Assembly: GCA_019236485.1 (NCBI GenBank)
Contig: JAFAIY010000325.1
Span: 1 to 12,307, forward strand
Origin: Comamonas sp.
Lineage (GTDB): Bacteria; Pseudomonadota; Gammaproteobacteria; Burkholderiales; Burkholderiaceae_C
DNA: 12,307 bases
Reading direction: 5' to 3'
Below the pieces are notes generated by a model. It was not told the DNA's origin, searched no databases, and worked only from the letters and a program-made list of their open reading frames with translations. Position 1 is the stretch's first letter. Each line of letters starts with the position of its first letter. Of the stretch, positions 6,281-12,307 are shown one piece after another. The position numbers and the translations under genes were made by a program.

Positions 6281-6628
6281 ATGAAGCCAAACCACCTGCC
6301 CCGCCTGCTTGCCGTCGCCCTGCTCCCCCTGGTGCTGGCGGGCTGCAAGATTGAAGACATCCCGGGTCTGGGTCCCGATCCGCGCGCCGTGGCGCGCGAG
6401 GCCGAGGCCAAGGCCGTAGGCGGAGCCTGCCGCCACGCCATGCGCGGACTCGAAGACTGCTATACCCTGAACCCCAAGTCTCCCAAGTCCCTGGTGTTCG
6501 CGGGCTGGAAGGATATGGACGAATACATGCGCGCCAACAAGATCGAAGGCGTGCCCTCCGTGCTGGGCCAGAACGCCCCCGAAAAACGCGGCAGCACCGA
6601 AGCCGACAGCGGCCGCAACCGCAGCTAA
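6281..6628 (+). CDS. Small lipoprotein of unknown function
   Basis: A 115-aa precursor with a lipoprotein signal: a basic N-terminus, a hydrophobic stretch and the lipobox LVLAGC with Cys22 as the lipidated residue. Lys23 at position +2 is not the inner-membrane retention aspartate, so outer-membrane sorting is expected. The mature protein has two more cysteines (50 and 60), which could pair around AMRGLED, and a conserved-looking GWKDMDEYMRANKI segment at about 75-88. The C-terminus is charged and low-complexity. AGGAG at 6271-6275 gives a good ribosome site 5 nt before ATG. The 75-bp gap after the periplasmic protein allows co-transcription. No function is recognised. Confidence 0.8.
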   Translation: MKPNHLPRLLAVALLPLVLAGCKIEDIPGLGPDPRAVAREAEAKAVGGACRHAMRGLEDCYTLNPKSPKSLVFAGWKDMDEYMRANKIEGVPSVLGQNAPEKRGSTEADSGRNRS

Positions 6629-6642
6629 GCCCCGCCCAGCCC

Positions 6643-6687
6643 CAAAACAAAAGCCGTGTGTGCGCCAGCACCACGGCTTTTGTTTTG
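6643..6687. terminator. Bidirectional terminator between the lipoprotein gene and rlmD
   Basis: A perfect 16-bp stem: CAAAACAAAAGCCGTG at 6643-6658 with CACGGCTTTTGTTTTG at 6672-6687 and a 13-nt loop. The T-rich 3' side on each strand lets one hairpin end both convergent transcription units. Confidence 0.85.
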
Positions 6688-6714
6688 ATGGCGCCGGACC
6701 GGCGCCGGGCTTGC

Positions 6715-8217
6715 TTAGTCCGCGCGCTCGAACACGGCCATGCTTTCCACATGGGCCGTATGCGGGAACATATTGACCACGCCGGCGGCCACGCAGCGGT
6801 AGCCGGCCTGGTGCACCAGCAGGCCCGCATCGCGCGCCAGCGTGGCGGGGTTGCAGCTCACATAGACGATGCGCTTGGGGAACTGCCAGCCCTCCTGGCC
6901 CTCGGGCAGCGGCGGCAGCAGATCCGGCTGCTCTTCGCTGGCCACGCCGACCTGCTTGGCGCCGATGCGGATCTGGTGGATGTCGGCCAGGGCCTTGGAC
7001 AGCGCAAACGCACCTTCGCGCGGGGGATCGACCAGCCACTTGTCGGCATTGCCGTCGGCGATCAGCATGGCCGGCGTCATCTCGAACAGATTGCGCGCCA
7101 CAAAACCCGTGGGCGCCAGCTTGTCGCTCTCGGCGCGCTGGGCGTTGTTGGCCGCATAGTTCTCGTGCGAGCGCTTGACCAGGGTTTCCGAGCCCTCGAT
7201 GCCCAGCACCTCGCGCGCCATGGTGGCGATAGGCAGCGTGAAGTTGCCCAGGCCGCAGAACCAGTCGATCACGCGCTCGCTCTTTTGCGCATCGAGCAGG
7301 CGCAGCGAACGCGTGACCAGCACGCGGTTGATGTGCGGATTGACCTGGGTGAAGTCCGTGGGCTTGAACGGCATGGTGATGCCGAAATCCGGCAGGCCGT
7401 AGCACAGCTGGGGGCCGCCCTCTTCCATCAGATGCACGGTGTCCGGGCCCTTGGGCTGCAGCCACCACTGGATGTTCTGCTGGGCCGCAAAGTCGCGCAG
7501 GCGCTGCTTGTCGGCATCCGACAGCGGCTCCAGATGGCGCAACACCAGGGCCGTCACCTGGTCGCCGCAGGCCACCTCGATCTGCGGGCAGGTCTCGCGC
7601 GCGTCCATGCTGGCAATCAGCGCGCGCATGGGCATCAGCATGGCATCCACATGGGGCGGTAGTATCTTGCAGACCTCCATGTCGGCGATATAGCGGCTCT
7701 TGCGCTCGTGGAAGCCCACCAGCACCTTGTTCTTCTTGACCACATAGCGCACCGACAGGCGCGAGCGGAATCGGTAGCCCCAGGCCGGGCCCTCGATGGG
7801 ACGCAGCAGCGTCTCGGGCTTGACCTTGGCCAGATGCCAGAGGTTGTCTTCGAGCACGCGCTGCTTGATGGCCACCTGGGCCGCCACATGCATATGCTGC
7901 ATCTTGCAGCCGCCGCAGGCGCCCGCATGCAGGCCGAAATTGGGGCAGCCTGGCGTCACGCGCTGCGAGGATTCGCGGTGGATCTCGGTCAGCGTGGCCG
8001 CTTCCCAGTTGTTCTTCTTGCGGTGGGTGTTGGCGCTGACGATCTCGCCGGGCAGCGCGCCATCAATGAACACCACCTTGCCGTCGGGCTTGCGGGCCAC
8101 GCCCTGGGCGTCCATGTCCATGGACAGCACTTCCAGCCAGCCCTCGGGCAGCGCCGGGGCATCAGACGGGACTTGGGGCAGGTTTTCGGGAATTTTGTTG
8201 TCGCGGGATTCACTCAT
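6715..8217 (-). CDS. rlmD: 23S rRNA (uracil-1939-C5)-methyltransferase RlmD
   Basis: A 500-aa RlmD/RumA-type enzyme that methylates U1939 of 23S rRNA using S-adenosylmethionine. In order: a TRAM RNA-binding domain (about 25-80), [4Fe-4S] ligands Cys91, Cys101, Cys104 and Cys183 (CGGCKMQH and EVCKIL), the SAM-binding [15 protein letters not shown] motif, a DPPREGA motif, the catalytic Cys455 in [13 protein letters not shown], and general base Glu491 in HTAHVESM. Compared with E. coli RlmD, the first cysteine pair is spaced wider (C-x9-C) and about 30 residues ([20 protein letters not shown]) are inserted before the catalytic strand. RlmC and TrmA are less likely because of the TRAM domain and four cluster cysteines. 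No good Shine-Dalgarno is visible at the start. Confidence 0.93.
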   Translation of the reverse strand: MSESRDNKIPENLPQVPSDAPALPEGWLEVLSMDMDAQGVARKPDGKVVFIDGALPGEIVSANTHRKKNNWEAATLTEIHRESSQRVTPGCPNFGLHAGACGGCKMQHMHVAAQVAIKQRVLEDNLWHLAKVKPETLLRPIEGPAWGYRFRSRLSVRYVVKKNKVLVGFHERKSRYIADMEVCKILPPHVDAMLMPMRALIASMDARETCPQIEVACGDQVTALVLRHLEPLSDADKQRLRDFAAQQNIQWWLQPKGPDTVHLMEEGGPQLCYGLPDFGITMPFKPTDFTQVNPHINRVLVTRSLRLLDAQKSERVIDWFCGLGNFTLPIATMAREVLGIEGSETLVKRSHENYAANNAQRAESDKLAPTGFVARNLFEMTPAMLIADGNADKWLVDPPREGAFALSKALADIHQIRIGAKQVGVASEEQPDLLPPLPEGQEGWQFPKRIVYVSCNPATLARDAGLLVHQAGYRCVAAGVVNMFPHTAHVESMAVFERAD

Positions 8218-8358
8218 GGTGGCCCGATTGTCTCAGGCCGCCCCATACCCGAGAGCCGACCACGGCAAAAAACCGCGCGGCCCAAGCCCATCCGGCGCCG
8301 GACTCTCACAATAAAACCCGGCCGGACCCTTGCTCAGTCAGCGCTGGCAGCTATGCAA

Positions 8359-8670
8359 TCAGAAGCGCTCGGCTTCGCGCAGACGGCGCTCGCGGCGGCT
8401 GCGGGCCTCGGCCGTCTGGGCACGCTCGGCAATCAGATTGACCTCGGTGGCGCAGTTGAACTCGTCCAGCGAGAAATACATGGTGGCACCCGGCGAAAGC
8501 CGGGGCACCGTCATATGCAGCGGCAGCGACAGGTCCACGGGCGAGCGATTCGAGCGGTAAATCAGCTCGTTGCTCGGCGCATAGACGAAATAGCAGGCGG
8601 CCGATGCCGCCTGGGCCAAGGCACAGGCCGACAGAACAAGCGTGGCACGCAAGACGGATGCAGCGGTCAT
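8359..8670 (-). CDS. Small secreted protein of unknown function
   Basis: A 103-aa precursor with a Sec signal peptide (MTAASVLRATLVLSACALAQ..., cleavage near ASA at 24). The mature part starts ACYFVYAPSNELIYRSNRSP, has two cysteines (26 and 73) that probably pair, a hydrophobic SLPLHMTVPRLSPGATMYFS middle, and a strongly charged Arg/Glu-rich helical tail from about 83. GGAGGGG ends 5 nt before the start codon, an excellent ribosome site that fixes the start at 8670. It lies upstream of rlmD on the same strand, 141 bp away, with no clear terminator between. I do not recognise a named family. Confidence 0.75.
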   Translation of the reverse strand: MTAASVLRATLVLSACALAQAASAACYFVYAPSNELIYRSNRSPVDLSLPLHMTVPRLSPGATMYFSLDEFNCATEVNLIAERAQTAEARSRRERRLREAERF

Positions 8671-8716
8671 GAAGTCCCCTCCCTATCCGGGGCAAATCGC
8701 CCCTCTTCTGTCCGCC

Positions 8717-8722
8717 ATTCTA
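8717..8722 (-). promoter_or_regulatory. Candidate -10 element of the small secreted protein gene
   Basis: On the minus strand TAGAAT is preceded by seven C (plus-strand positions 8723-8729) and lies 46 nt before the start codon. It mirrors the C-run/TAGAATG context at 4905-4920. No clear -35 is seen. Nothing else is recognised between it and the operator at 8859. Confidence 0.35.
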
Positions 8723-8858
8723 GGGGGGGTGCGCACTGCGCCCGGAAAAGCCGCTGTTTTCAGACCTCGAAGAAACCGGCAGCCTGCCCCCGATTCTCCT
8801 CTACCGCCGGCCGCACCGGCCGTCTTGCCGAGCCGCATTTCCATGCAATGCAAATTAC

Positions 8859-8882
8859 AAATTTCTGTATTGACAGAAATTT
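8859..8882. promoter_or_regulatory. Operator 1: palindrome upstream of the GbsR/MarR regulator
   Basis: A perfect inverted repeat: AAATTTCTG (8859-8867), TATTGA spacer, CAGAAATTT (8874-8882). It ends 23 nt before the regulator start. A consensus -35 hexamer TTGACA (8870-8875) is embedded in its centre, with a weak -10 (CACACT, 8893-8898) at 17 bp. Bound protein would cover the -35. The near copy at 9451 has the same arm and spacer lengths, supporting autoregulation by the adjacent winged-helix protein. Confidence 0.75.
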
Positions 8883-8905
8883 CAACCACGGACACACTCC
8901 CAAGC

Positions 8906-9439
8906 ATGCAACTGAGTCCTATCGCCGAACGCTTTGTACGCCACTGGGGCGACATGGGCAACGCCTGGGGCGTGAACCGCACCGTGGCGCAGATCCATGC
9001 GCTGCTGTTCTTCCACGGCCGCCCGCTCAATGCCGATGAAATCTGCGAAACCCTGGGCGCGGCCCGCTCCAATGTGAGCACCAGCCTCAAGGAGCTGCTC
9101 AGCTGGCAGCTGATCCGCGTCAGCCGCAAGAGCGGCGACCGGCGCGAGTATTTCGAGACCTCGGCCGATGTCTGGGAACTGCTGCGCACCATTGTGCGCG
9201 AGCGCAAGCAGCGCGAGTTCGACCCCACCAGCGCGCTGCTGCGCGAGCTCATCGCCCAACCCGAGTTCGAGCAGGAAACGCCCGATGCCCAGGACCGCGT
9301 GCACGAGACGCTGCGCCTCATGGACTCGCTGGGCATCTGGACCGACGAGATGCTGCGCCTGTCGCCGGCCACGCTGGACAAGATACTGCGGCTGGGCGCC
9401 AGCGTGCAGCGCTTTGTGCGCGGCAGCGGCAAGGATTGA
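8906..9439 (+). CDS. GbsR/MarR-family transcriptional regulator
   Basis: A 177-aa winged-helix regulator of the GbsR-like branch of the MarR superfamily. The helix-turn-helix is at about 41-66 (LNADEICETLGAARSNVSTSLKELL, recognition helix SNVSTSLKEL) and the wing at about 70-82 (IRVSRKSGDRREYF). Flanking helices would make the dimer interface; a second long helical segment at about 128-170 is typical of the branch. The upstream sequence has no Shine-Dalgarno (CTCCCAAGC before ATG). If the promoter with TTGACA at 8870 is used, the transcript would begin at or next to the ATG, so it may be leaderless. It heads the SDR/DoxX-like/DUF2269 cassette and is flanked by two matching operators, so it probably controls itself and them. 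The ligand is unknown. Confidence 0.85.
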   Translation: MQLSPIAERFVRHWGDMGNAWGVNRTVAQIHALLFFHGRPLNADEICETLGAARSNVSTSLKELLSWQLIRVSRKSGDRREYFETSADVWELLRTIVRERKQREFDPTSALLRELIAQPEFEQETPDAQDRVHETLRLMDSLGIWTDEMLRLSPATLDKILRLGASVQRFVRGSGKD

Positions 9440-9450
9440 GGGCGCAGGCA

Positions 9451-9474
9451 AAATTTCTGCCAAGGCAGAAAATT
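9451..9474. promoter_or_regulatory. Operator 2: palindrome upstream of the SDR gene
   Basis: AAATTTCTG (9451-9459), CCAAGG spacer, CAGAAAATT (9466-9474). The left arm is identical to that of operator 1, the spacer is also 6 bp, and the right arm differs by one inserted A. The inner TTTCTGCC/GGCAGAAA pairing is perfect. AATTACAAA, which precedes operator 1 at 8853, follows here at 9471. It lies 15 nt before the SDR start, next to its ribosome site AAGGAG (9478-9483). No T-tract follows, so it is not a terminator. Confidence 0.7.
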
Positions 9475-9489
9475 ACAAAGGAGTAGCGT

Positions 9490-10380
9490 ATGCGAGTTCT
9501 GATCTGTGGCGGTACGGGCTTTCTGGGGCGGCATATCGTCAATGCGCTGGTGCAGCAGGGGCACGACCCCGTGGTGCGCAGCCGCCACTCCGATCCCGCG
9601 CTGGATTTTGCCGACCTGACCAAGGCCGAAGACTGGCTGGCCCATCTGCAGAGCGTGGAAGCCGTGGTCAATGCCGTGGGCGCTCTGCGCGACACTCCCA
9701 GGCAGTCGCTGCAGACCCTGCATACCGACGCCCCCATCGCCCTGTTCGACGCCTGCGCCGAGATCGGCCTGCGGCGCGTGGTGCAGGTCTCGGCCCTGGG
9801 CGTGGCCGACAGCGCCACGCGCTACGCGAGCACCAAGCGCGCCGCCGACGAGCATCTGCTGGCGCTCAACCAGGCCGACCGGCTCAACGGCGTGGTGGTG
9901 CGCCCCAGCATCATCTTCGGCGCTGGCGGCGCCAGCACCGAGCTGTTCATGAGCCTAGCCAAGCTGCCCGCGCTGCTGCTGCCCCAGGCCATGCAGTCCA
10001 GCCATGTCCAGCCCGTGGCGGTGCGCGATCTGGCCCAGGTGCTGGCGCAGTTGGCTACCGGCGAGGCGCCCAGCGGCATCGTCAATCTGGGCGGACCCGA
10101 GCCATTGACCCTGGGCAGCCTGATTGCCAGCCTGCGCGGCCAGATGGGACTGAGCCCCGCGTTCACGCTGAACCTGCCGCGCTGGGCGGCCGAGCTCAGC
10201 GCACGCGTGGGTGACCGCATCAGCAGCCTGCCCTGGTGCACCGAAACCCTGACCCTGCTGCAAAGCCATAACGTGACGGACCCGCAGACGCTGGCCAAGC
10301 TGCTGGGTCGCGAGAGCGTGCCGCCCGGCCGGCTGTATGCCACCCTGCCCGAGAGCCAGAACCGGGCGCGCAAGTCATGA
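9490..10380 (+). CDS. NAD(P)-dependent epimerase/SDR-type oxidoreductase
   Basis: A 296-aa atypical/extended short-chain dehydrogenase-like protein of the NAD(P)H-binding, NDUFA9-like group. It has a Rossmann nucleotide-binding motif GGTGFLG at 7-13 at the very N-terminus, an Asp after strand 2-3 (DFADL at 39-43), the NAVGAL strand-4 segment at about 61-66, and an SDR-like Tyr112-x3-Lys116 (YASTK). VVVRPSIIFGAGG at 135-147 and the C-terminal VNLGGPEPLTL are typical of this group. AAGGAG lies 6 nt before the start. Its stop overlaps the next start by 4 bp (ATGA). The substrate is unknown: members act on sugars or flavonoids, or serve as assembly factors. The two membrane partners suggest a lipid- or membrane-linked role, which is inference. 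Confidence 0.85.
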   Translation: MRVLICGGTGFLGRHIVNALVQQGHDPVVRSRHSDPALDFADLTKAEDWLAHLQSVEAVVNAVGALRDTPRQSLQTLHTDAPIALFDACAEIGLRRVVQVSALGVADSATRYASTKRAADEHLLALNQADRLNGVVVRPSIIFGAGGASTELFMSLAKLPALLLPQAMQSSHVQPVAVRDLAQVLAQLATGEAPSGIVNLGGPEPLTLGSLIASLRGQMGLSPAFTLNLPRWAAELSARVGDRISSLPWCTETLTLLQSHNVTDPQTLAKLLGRESVPPGRLYATLPESQNRARKS

Positions 10381-10796
10381 ACCAGCACAGTCCTGCACAA
10401 CGCGCCATGCATGCCAGCCTGGTCATGGTCTGGCTGGGCACGGCGGCCGTGAGCGCGCTCGACCATCTGGGCCTCTCGGGGCTGGACCACGAAGGCGCGC
10501 GCCTGCTGGCCGCGGGCGGCATCGCCGATGCCCGCTGGCAGGCGCTGCTGATCTGGTCCGGCCTGCTGGCCGACCTGTGCATAGGCATCGCCCTGCTGCT
10601 GCGCCCGGGCCGCGCCAGCTATCTGGCGGCCCTGGCGCTGATGACCGCCATGACGCTGGTCGGCACCGCGCTGCAGCCCGCGCTGTGGCTGCATCCGCTG
10701 GGGCCGCTGCTCAAGAACCTGCCGCTTGCCGCCATGCTTTGGTTTCTGCTGCAGCCCGAAAACGCCCGTCCACAGTCCTCCAAGCTCGAACCATGA
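10377..10796 (+). CDS. DoxX-like membrane protein
   Basis: A 139-aa protein with four predicted transmembrane helices (about 12-29, 54-76, 81-102 and 106-126) and short loops. The segment HPLGPLLKNLPLAAML near the end and the overall size fit the DoxX-like family (DoxX_3 type). Members are often fused to or next to NAD(P)-dependent epimerase-like proteins, as here. The start overlaps the SDR stop (ATGA at 10377-10380) and its own stop overlaps the next start in the same way, so translation of the three genes is coupled. No biochemical role is established for this subgroup; DoxX relatives are linked to quinone/thiosulfate chemistry, but that should not be transferred directly. Confidence 0.8.
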   Translation: MNQHSPAQRAMHASLVMVWLGTAAVSALDHLGLSGLDHEGARLLAAGGIADARWQALLIWSGLLADLCIGIALLLRPGRASYLAALALMTAMTLVGTALQPALWLHPLGPLLKNLPLAAMLWFLLQPENARPQSSKLEP

Positions 10797-11269
10797 ATAC
10801 CTATCTGCTGCTCAAGACCCTGCACATACTCTCCAGCGTGCTGCTCGTAGGCACGGGCCTGGGCTCGGCTTTCTATATGTTCTTTGCCAACCGCAGCGGC
10901 TCGGTCGCGGCCCAGGCCGTGGTCAGCCGCCTGGTGGTGCGCGCGGATTGGTGGTTCACCACACCCTGCGTCTTCATCCAGCCCGCCACCGGCCTAGCCA
11001 TGGCGCATATCGCGGGCTGGCCGCTGACCACGCCCTGGCTGGCCCTGTCCCTGGGCCTGTATGCGCTGGCCGGCCTTTGCTGGCTGCCCGTGGTGTGGCT
11101 GCAGGTACGCATGGCGGCCGTGGCGGCCCAGGCCCAGGCCGGCGCCACGCCGCTGCCCCCGCTGTACCGCCAATACCAGTTGCGCTGGGAAGCCTTGGGC
11201 TATCCGGCCTTTATCGCCATGACCGGCACCTACTATCTGATGGTCAACAAGCCGGTTTTGTGGGGCTAA
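10793..11269 (+). CDS. DUF2269 integral membrane protein
   Basis: A 158-aa protein with about four membrane helices. It has the look of the DUF2269 family: N-terminal YLLLKTLHILSSVLLVGTGL with His11 in the first helix, DWWFTTPCVFIQPATGLAM at about 52-70, and the C-terminal RWEALGYPAFIAMTGTYYLM. The start at 10793 overlaps the DoxX-like stop (ATGA). It is the last gene of the regulator-SDR-DoxX-like-DUF2269 cassette. No terminator with a T-tract is visible behind it; a 5-bp stem TCGGC/GCCGA at 11316-11330 is too weak to count. The function is unknown. Conserved intramembrane His and Trp residues leave heme or quinone binding possible, but nothing proves it. Confidence 0.8.
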   Translation: MNTYLLLKTLHILSSVLLVGTGLGSAFYMFFANRSGSVAAQAVVSRLVVRADWWFTTPCVFIQPATGLAMAHIAGWPLTTPWLALSLGLYALAGLCWLPVVWLQVRMAAVAAQAQAGATPLPPLYRQYQLRWEALGYPAFIAMTGTYYLMVNKPVLWG

Positions 11270-11388
11270 TGCGGCACCAGACTGGAGAAACCTGGAACTC
11301 GCTGAGTGAAGGATATCGGCCAGAAGCCGACCTACATAAGGCTCTGACGAGCGTCTGCTTTGGGCGCATCACGGCGACGACAATGGGG
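11270..11388. other. Non-coding junction-like stretch
   Basis: No plausible gene in any frame. By eye it is less GC-rich than its neighbours. It contains TGGGGTCAGA (11384-11393), a motif often seen near mobile or repetitive sequence, and the small stem TCGGC/GCCGA (11316-11330). It separates the DUF2269 gene from remains of another gene on the minus strand, so it is probably debris from a rearrangement. Confidence 0.4.
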
Positions 11389-11461
11389 TCAGAAGGCGCC
11401 GCGGAAGGTGAAGGACATCTGGGCCACCACACTAGCGCCCGTCGAGGCTAGGGAATCATCA
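11389..11461 (-). pseudogene. Possible C-terminal remnant of an outer-membrane beta-barrel gene
   Basis: A short minus-strand frame reads DDSLASTGASVVAQMSFTFR, then GAF and TGA at 11389-11391. The end fits the beta-barrel assembly signal: terminal Phe, with hydrophobic residues at positions 5, 7 and 9 from the C-terminus. The frame upstream of about 11461 runs antisense-register through the diguanylate cyclase gene and is not barrel-like, so only the last 24 or so codons would survive. The diguanylate cyclase stop (11459-11461) lies at the same point, as expected if two unrelated sequences were joined here. The fragment is too short to name a porin family. Confidence 0.35.
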
Positions 11462-12307
11462 TTGTGGCCGCCCCGGCGAAAACGGAGCGAGCTCCATCCG
11501 GTCCCGTCCCTTGCGCTTCGATGCGTAGAGGGCTTCGTCGGCTCGCTTGAGCCAATGCGACAGCTCCGTCTCGGGCTGGTCGAACAAGGTCGCACCGATG
11601 CTCAGGGACACTGGCTCCGGCGTCGCGAACATCGCGCGCGCTTGCTGCGCGAACGACTCGCGCAGGTCCTGGCCCAGCGCCTGCGCGGCCGCGCCGGAGA
11701 CGCTGCGCAGCAGAATCACGAACTCGTCCCCGCCCAGCCGCGCGGCCAGCGCGCCGTGGGGCAGCGCGCCGCGGATGAGGTCGCTCAGGGTTACCAGCAG
11801 GCGGTCGCCGGCGTCGTGACCGTGCAGGTCGTTGACCTGCTTGAAGTGGTCGATGTCGATCAGCAGCAGGGCGCCGGGGCTGGCCGGCGAGGCCTGCCCC
11901 AGCAGCTCCGGTGCGCGCAGATAGAGCGCGCGGCGGTTGTCCAGGGCTGTCAATGGGTCGCGTGCGGCGATCTGCGCGATACGCTCCTCGCGGCGATGGC
12001 GCTCGGTGCCGGTCATGGACATCGCGAGCAGCATGATCGCCATCACACCTTCCACCAGCGAGACCAGGATCACCGCACCGCGAAAACTGGCCAGGTTGAC
12101 GAAGGTGTCCGGCACCACGGTCGAGCCGGCCTTGGCGAGGTAGAACAGGCCGTGCGCCAGCAGGACGAAGCGCAGCTGCGCCGCACCCACACTCAGCGCG
12201 CCGCCATGCGGGCGCAGGAGCAGGCCGGCGCGCAAGGTGGTGACGGCGATGAGCAGCGACTGGATGCCCAGCATCGCCTTGGACCACCAGGGCCCGTCGG
12301 GCAGAAA
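11459..12307 (-). CDS. Membrane-anchored diguanylate cyclase (GGDEF), 5' end outside the window
   Basis: 282 residues are visible; the frame is still open at the right edge, so the N-terminus is missing (the internal ATG at 12274 is probably not the start). The protein has hydrophobic helices in the visible N-terminal third (LLIAVTTLRAGLLL, LRFVLLAHGLFYLA and VILVSLVEGVMAIMLLAMSM), a short linker, and then a GGDEF domain that makes cyclic di-GMP from two GTP. The domain shows RDPLTALDNRR, DIDHFKQVNDLHGHDAGDRLL, the active-site GGDEF at 11720-11734 and SLSIGATLF. The product-inhibition I-site RxxD, expected five residues before GGDEF, is replaced by PHGA, so feedback inhibition is probably absent. 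It ends next to a possible gene-fusion junction. Confidence 0.9.
   Translation of the reverse strand, partial: FLPDGPWWSKAMLGIQSLLIAVTTLRAGLLLRPHGGALSVGAAQLRFVLLAHGLFYLAKAGSTVVPDTFVNLASFRGAVILVSLVEGVMAIMLLAMSMTGTERHRREERIAQIAARDPLTALDNRRALYLRAPELLGQASPASPGALLLIDIDHFKQVNDLHGHDAGDRLLVTLSDLIRGALPHGALAARLGGDEFVILLRSVSGAAAQALGQDLRESFAQQARAMFATPEPVSLSIGATLFDQPETELSHWLKRADEALYASKRKGRDRMELAPFSPGRPQ

Noticed and set aside
5702..7468. 588-codon minus-strand frame
   Set aside because: It reads antisense to the periplasmic and lipoprotein genes and out of frame through rlmD, crossing two terminators.
8240..8310. Possible terminator between the secreted protein gene and rlmD
   Set aside because: GCCGCGCGG before T6 on the minus strand leaves no room for a loop; no stable hairpin is seen.
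7708..9039. 443-codon plus-strand frame
   Set aside because: Antisense to rlmD and the secreted protein and then out of frame into the regulator; His/Gln/Arg-rich shadow composition.
9451..9474. Hairpin after the regulator gene read as a terminator
   Set aside because: No T-tract follows and it matches the operator upstream of the regulator in arms and spacing.
8683..9855. 390-codon minus-strand frame opposite the regulator and SDR
   Set aside because: Shadow of two well-supported plus-strand genes and crosses both operators.

Overview
The window is high-GC, densely coded chromosome of a betaproteobacterium. Protein content and gene style (bfd next to tonB-exbB-exbD, an rlmD with family-specific insertions, a GbsR/SDR/DoxX-like/DUF2269 cassette) point to Burkholderiales, family Comamonadaceae, and probably Comamonas or a close relative. 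This is recognition from sequence, not a database result.

Left part (1-4363), oxidase and iron/heme block. The tail of an unidentified gene overlaps by 4 bp an FMN-dependent alpha-hydroxy-acid oxidase/dehydrogenase. A consensus-like promoter covered by a 21-bp Fur-box-type palindrome follows. It leads into bfd (bacterioferritin-associated ferredoxin, iron release) and then tonB-exbB-exbD, the complete proton-motive-force transducer for TonB-dependent outer-membrane receptors. A 123-nt, highly structured inverted-repeat element starts on the last base of the exbD stop codon, and a strong rho-independent terminator follows it. A second Fur box lies over the promoter of hemP. Facing hemP is a GlcG/HbpS-type heme-binding-family gene, with a double-hairpin terminator between them. 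The coherent theme is Fur-controlled iron and heme acquisition, although no receptor gene is present in the window.

Middle part (4769-8670), housekeeping and small exported proteins. A Bax-inhibitor-1/YccA-like seven-helix membrane protein ends in a near-perfect terminator. It is followed by a 161-aa periplasmic protein with a conserved-looking GCGTGC segment and a small lipoprotein. A long bidirectional terminator separates these from convergent rlmD (23S rRNA m5U1939 methyltransferase). A 103-aa secreted protein lies upstream of rlmD on the same strand.

Right part (8859-11269), a compact regulated cassette. A GbsR/MarR-type regulator is followed by an NAD(P)-dependent epimerase-like SDR, a DoxX-like membrane protein and a DUF2269 membrane protein. 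The last three are linked by 4-bp ATGA overlaps. Two matching palindromic operators (9-bp arms, 6-bp spacer) sit upstream of the regulator and between the regulator and the SDR. This is the best candidate in the window for an uncharacterised, self-regulated system.

Far right (11270-12307). A non-coding stretch that looks less GC-rich carries what resembles the last codons of an outer-membrane beta-barrel gene. It leads to a membrane-anchored diguanylate cyclase on the minus strand, cut by the window edge. This stretch looks like a rearrangement junction.
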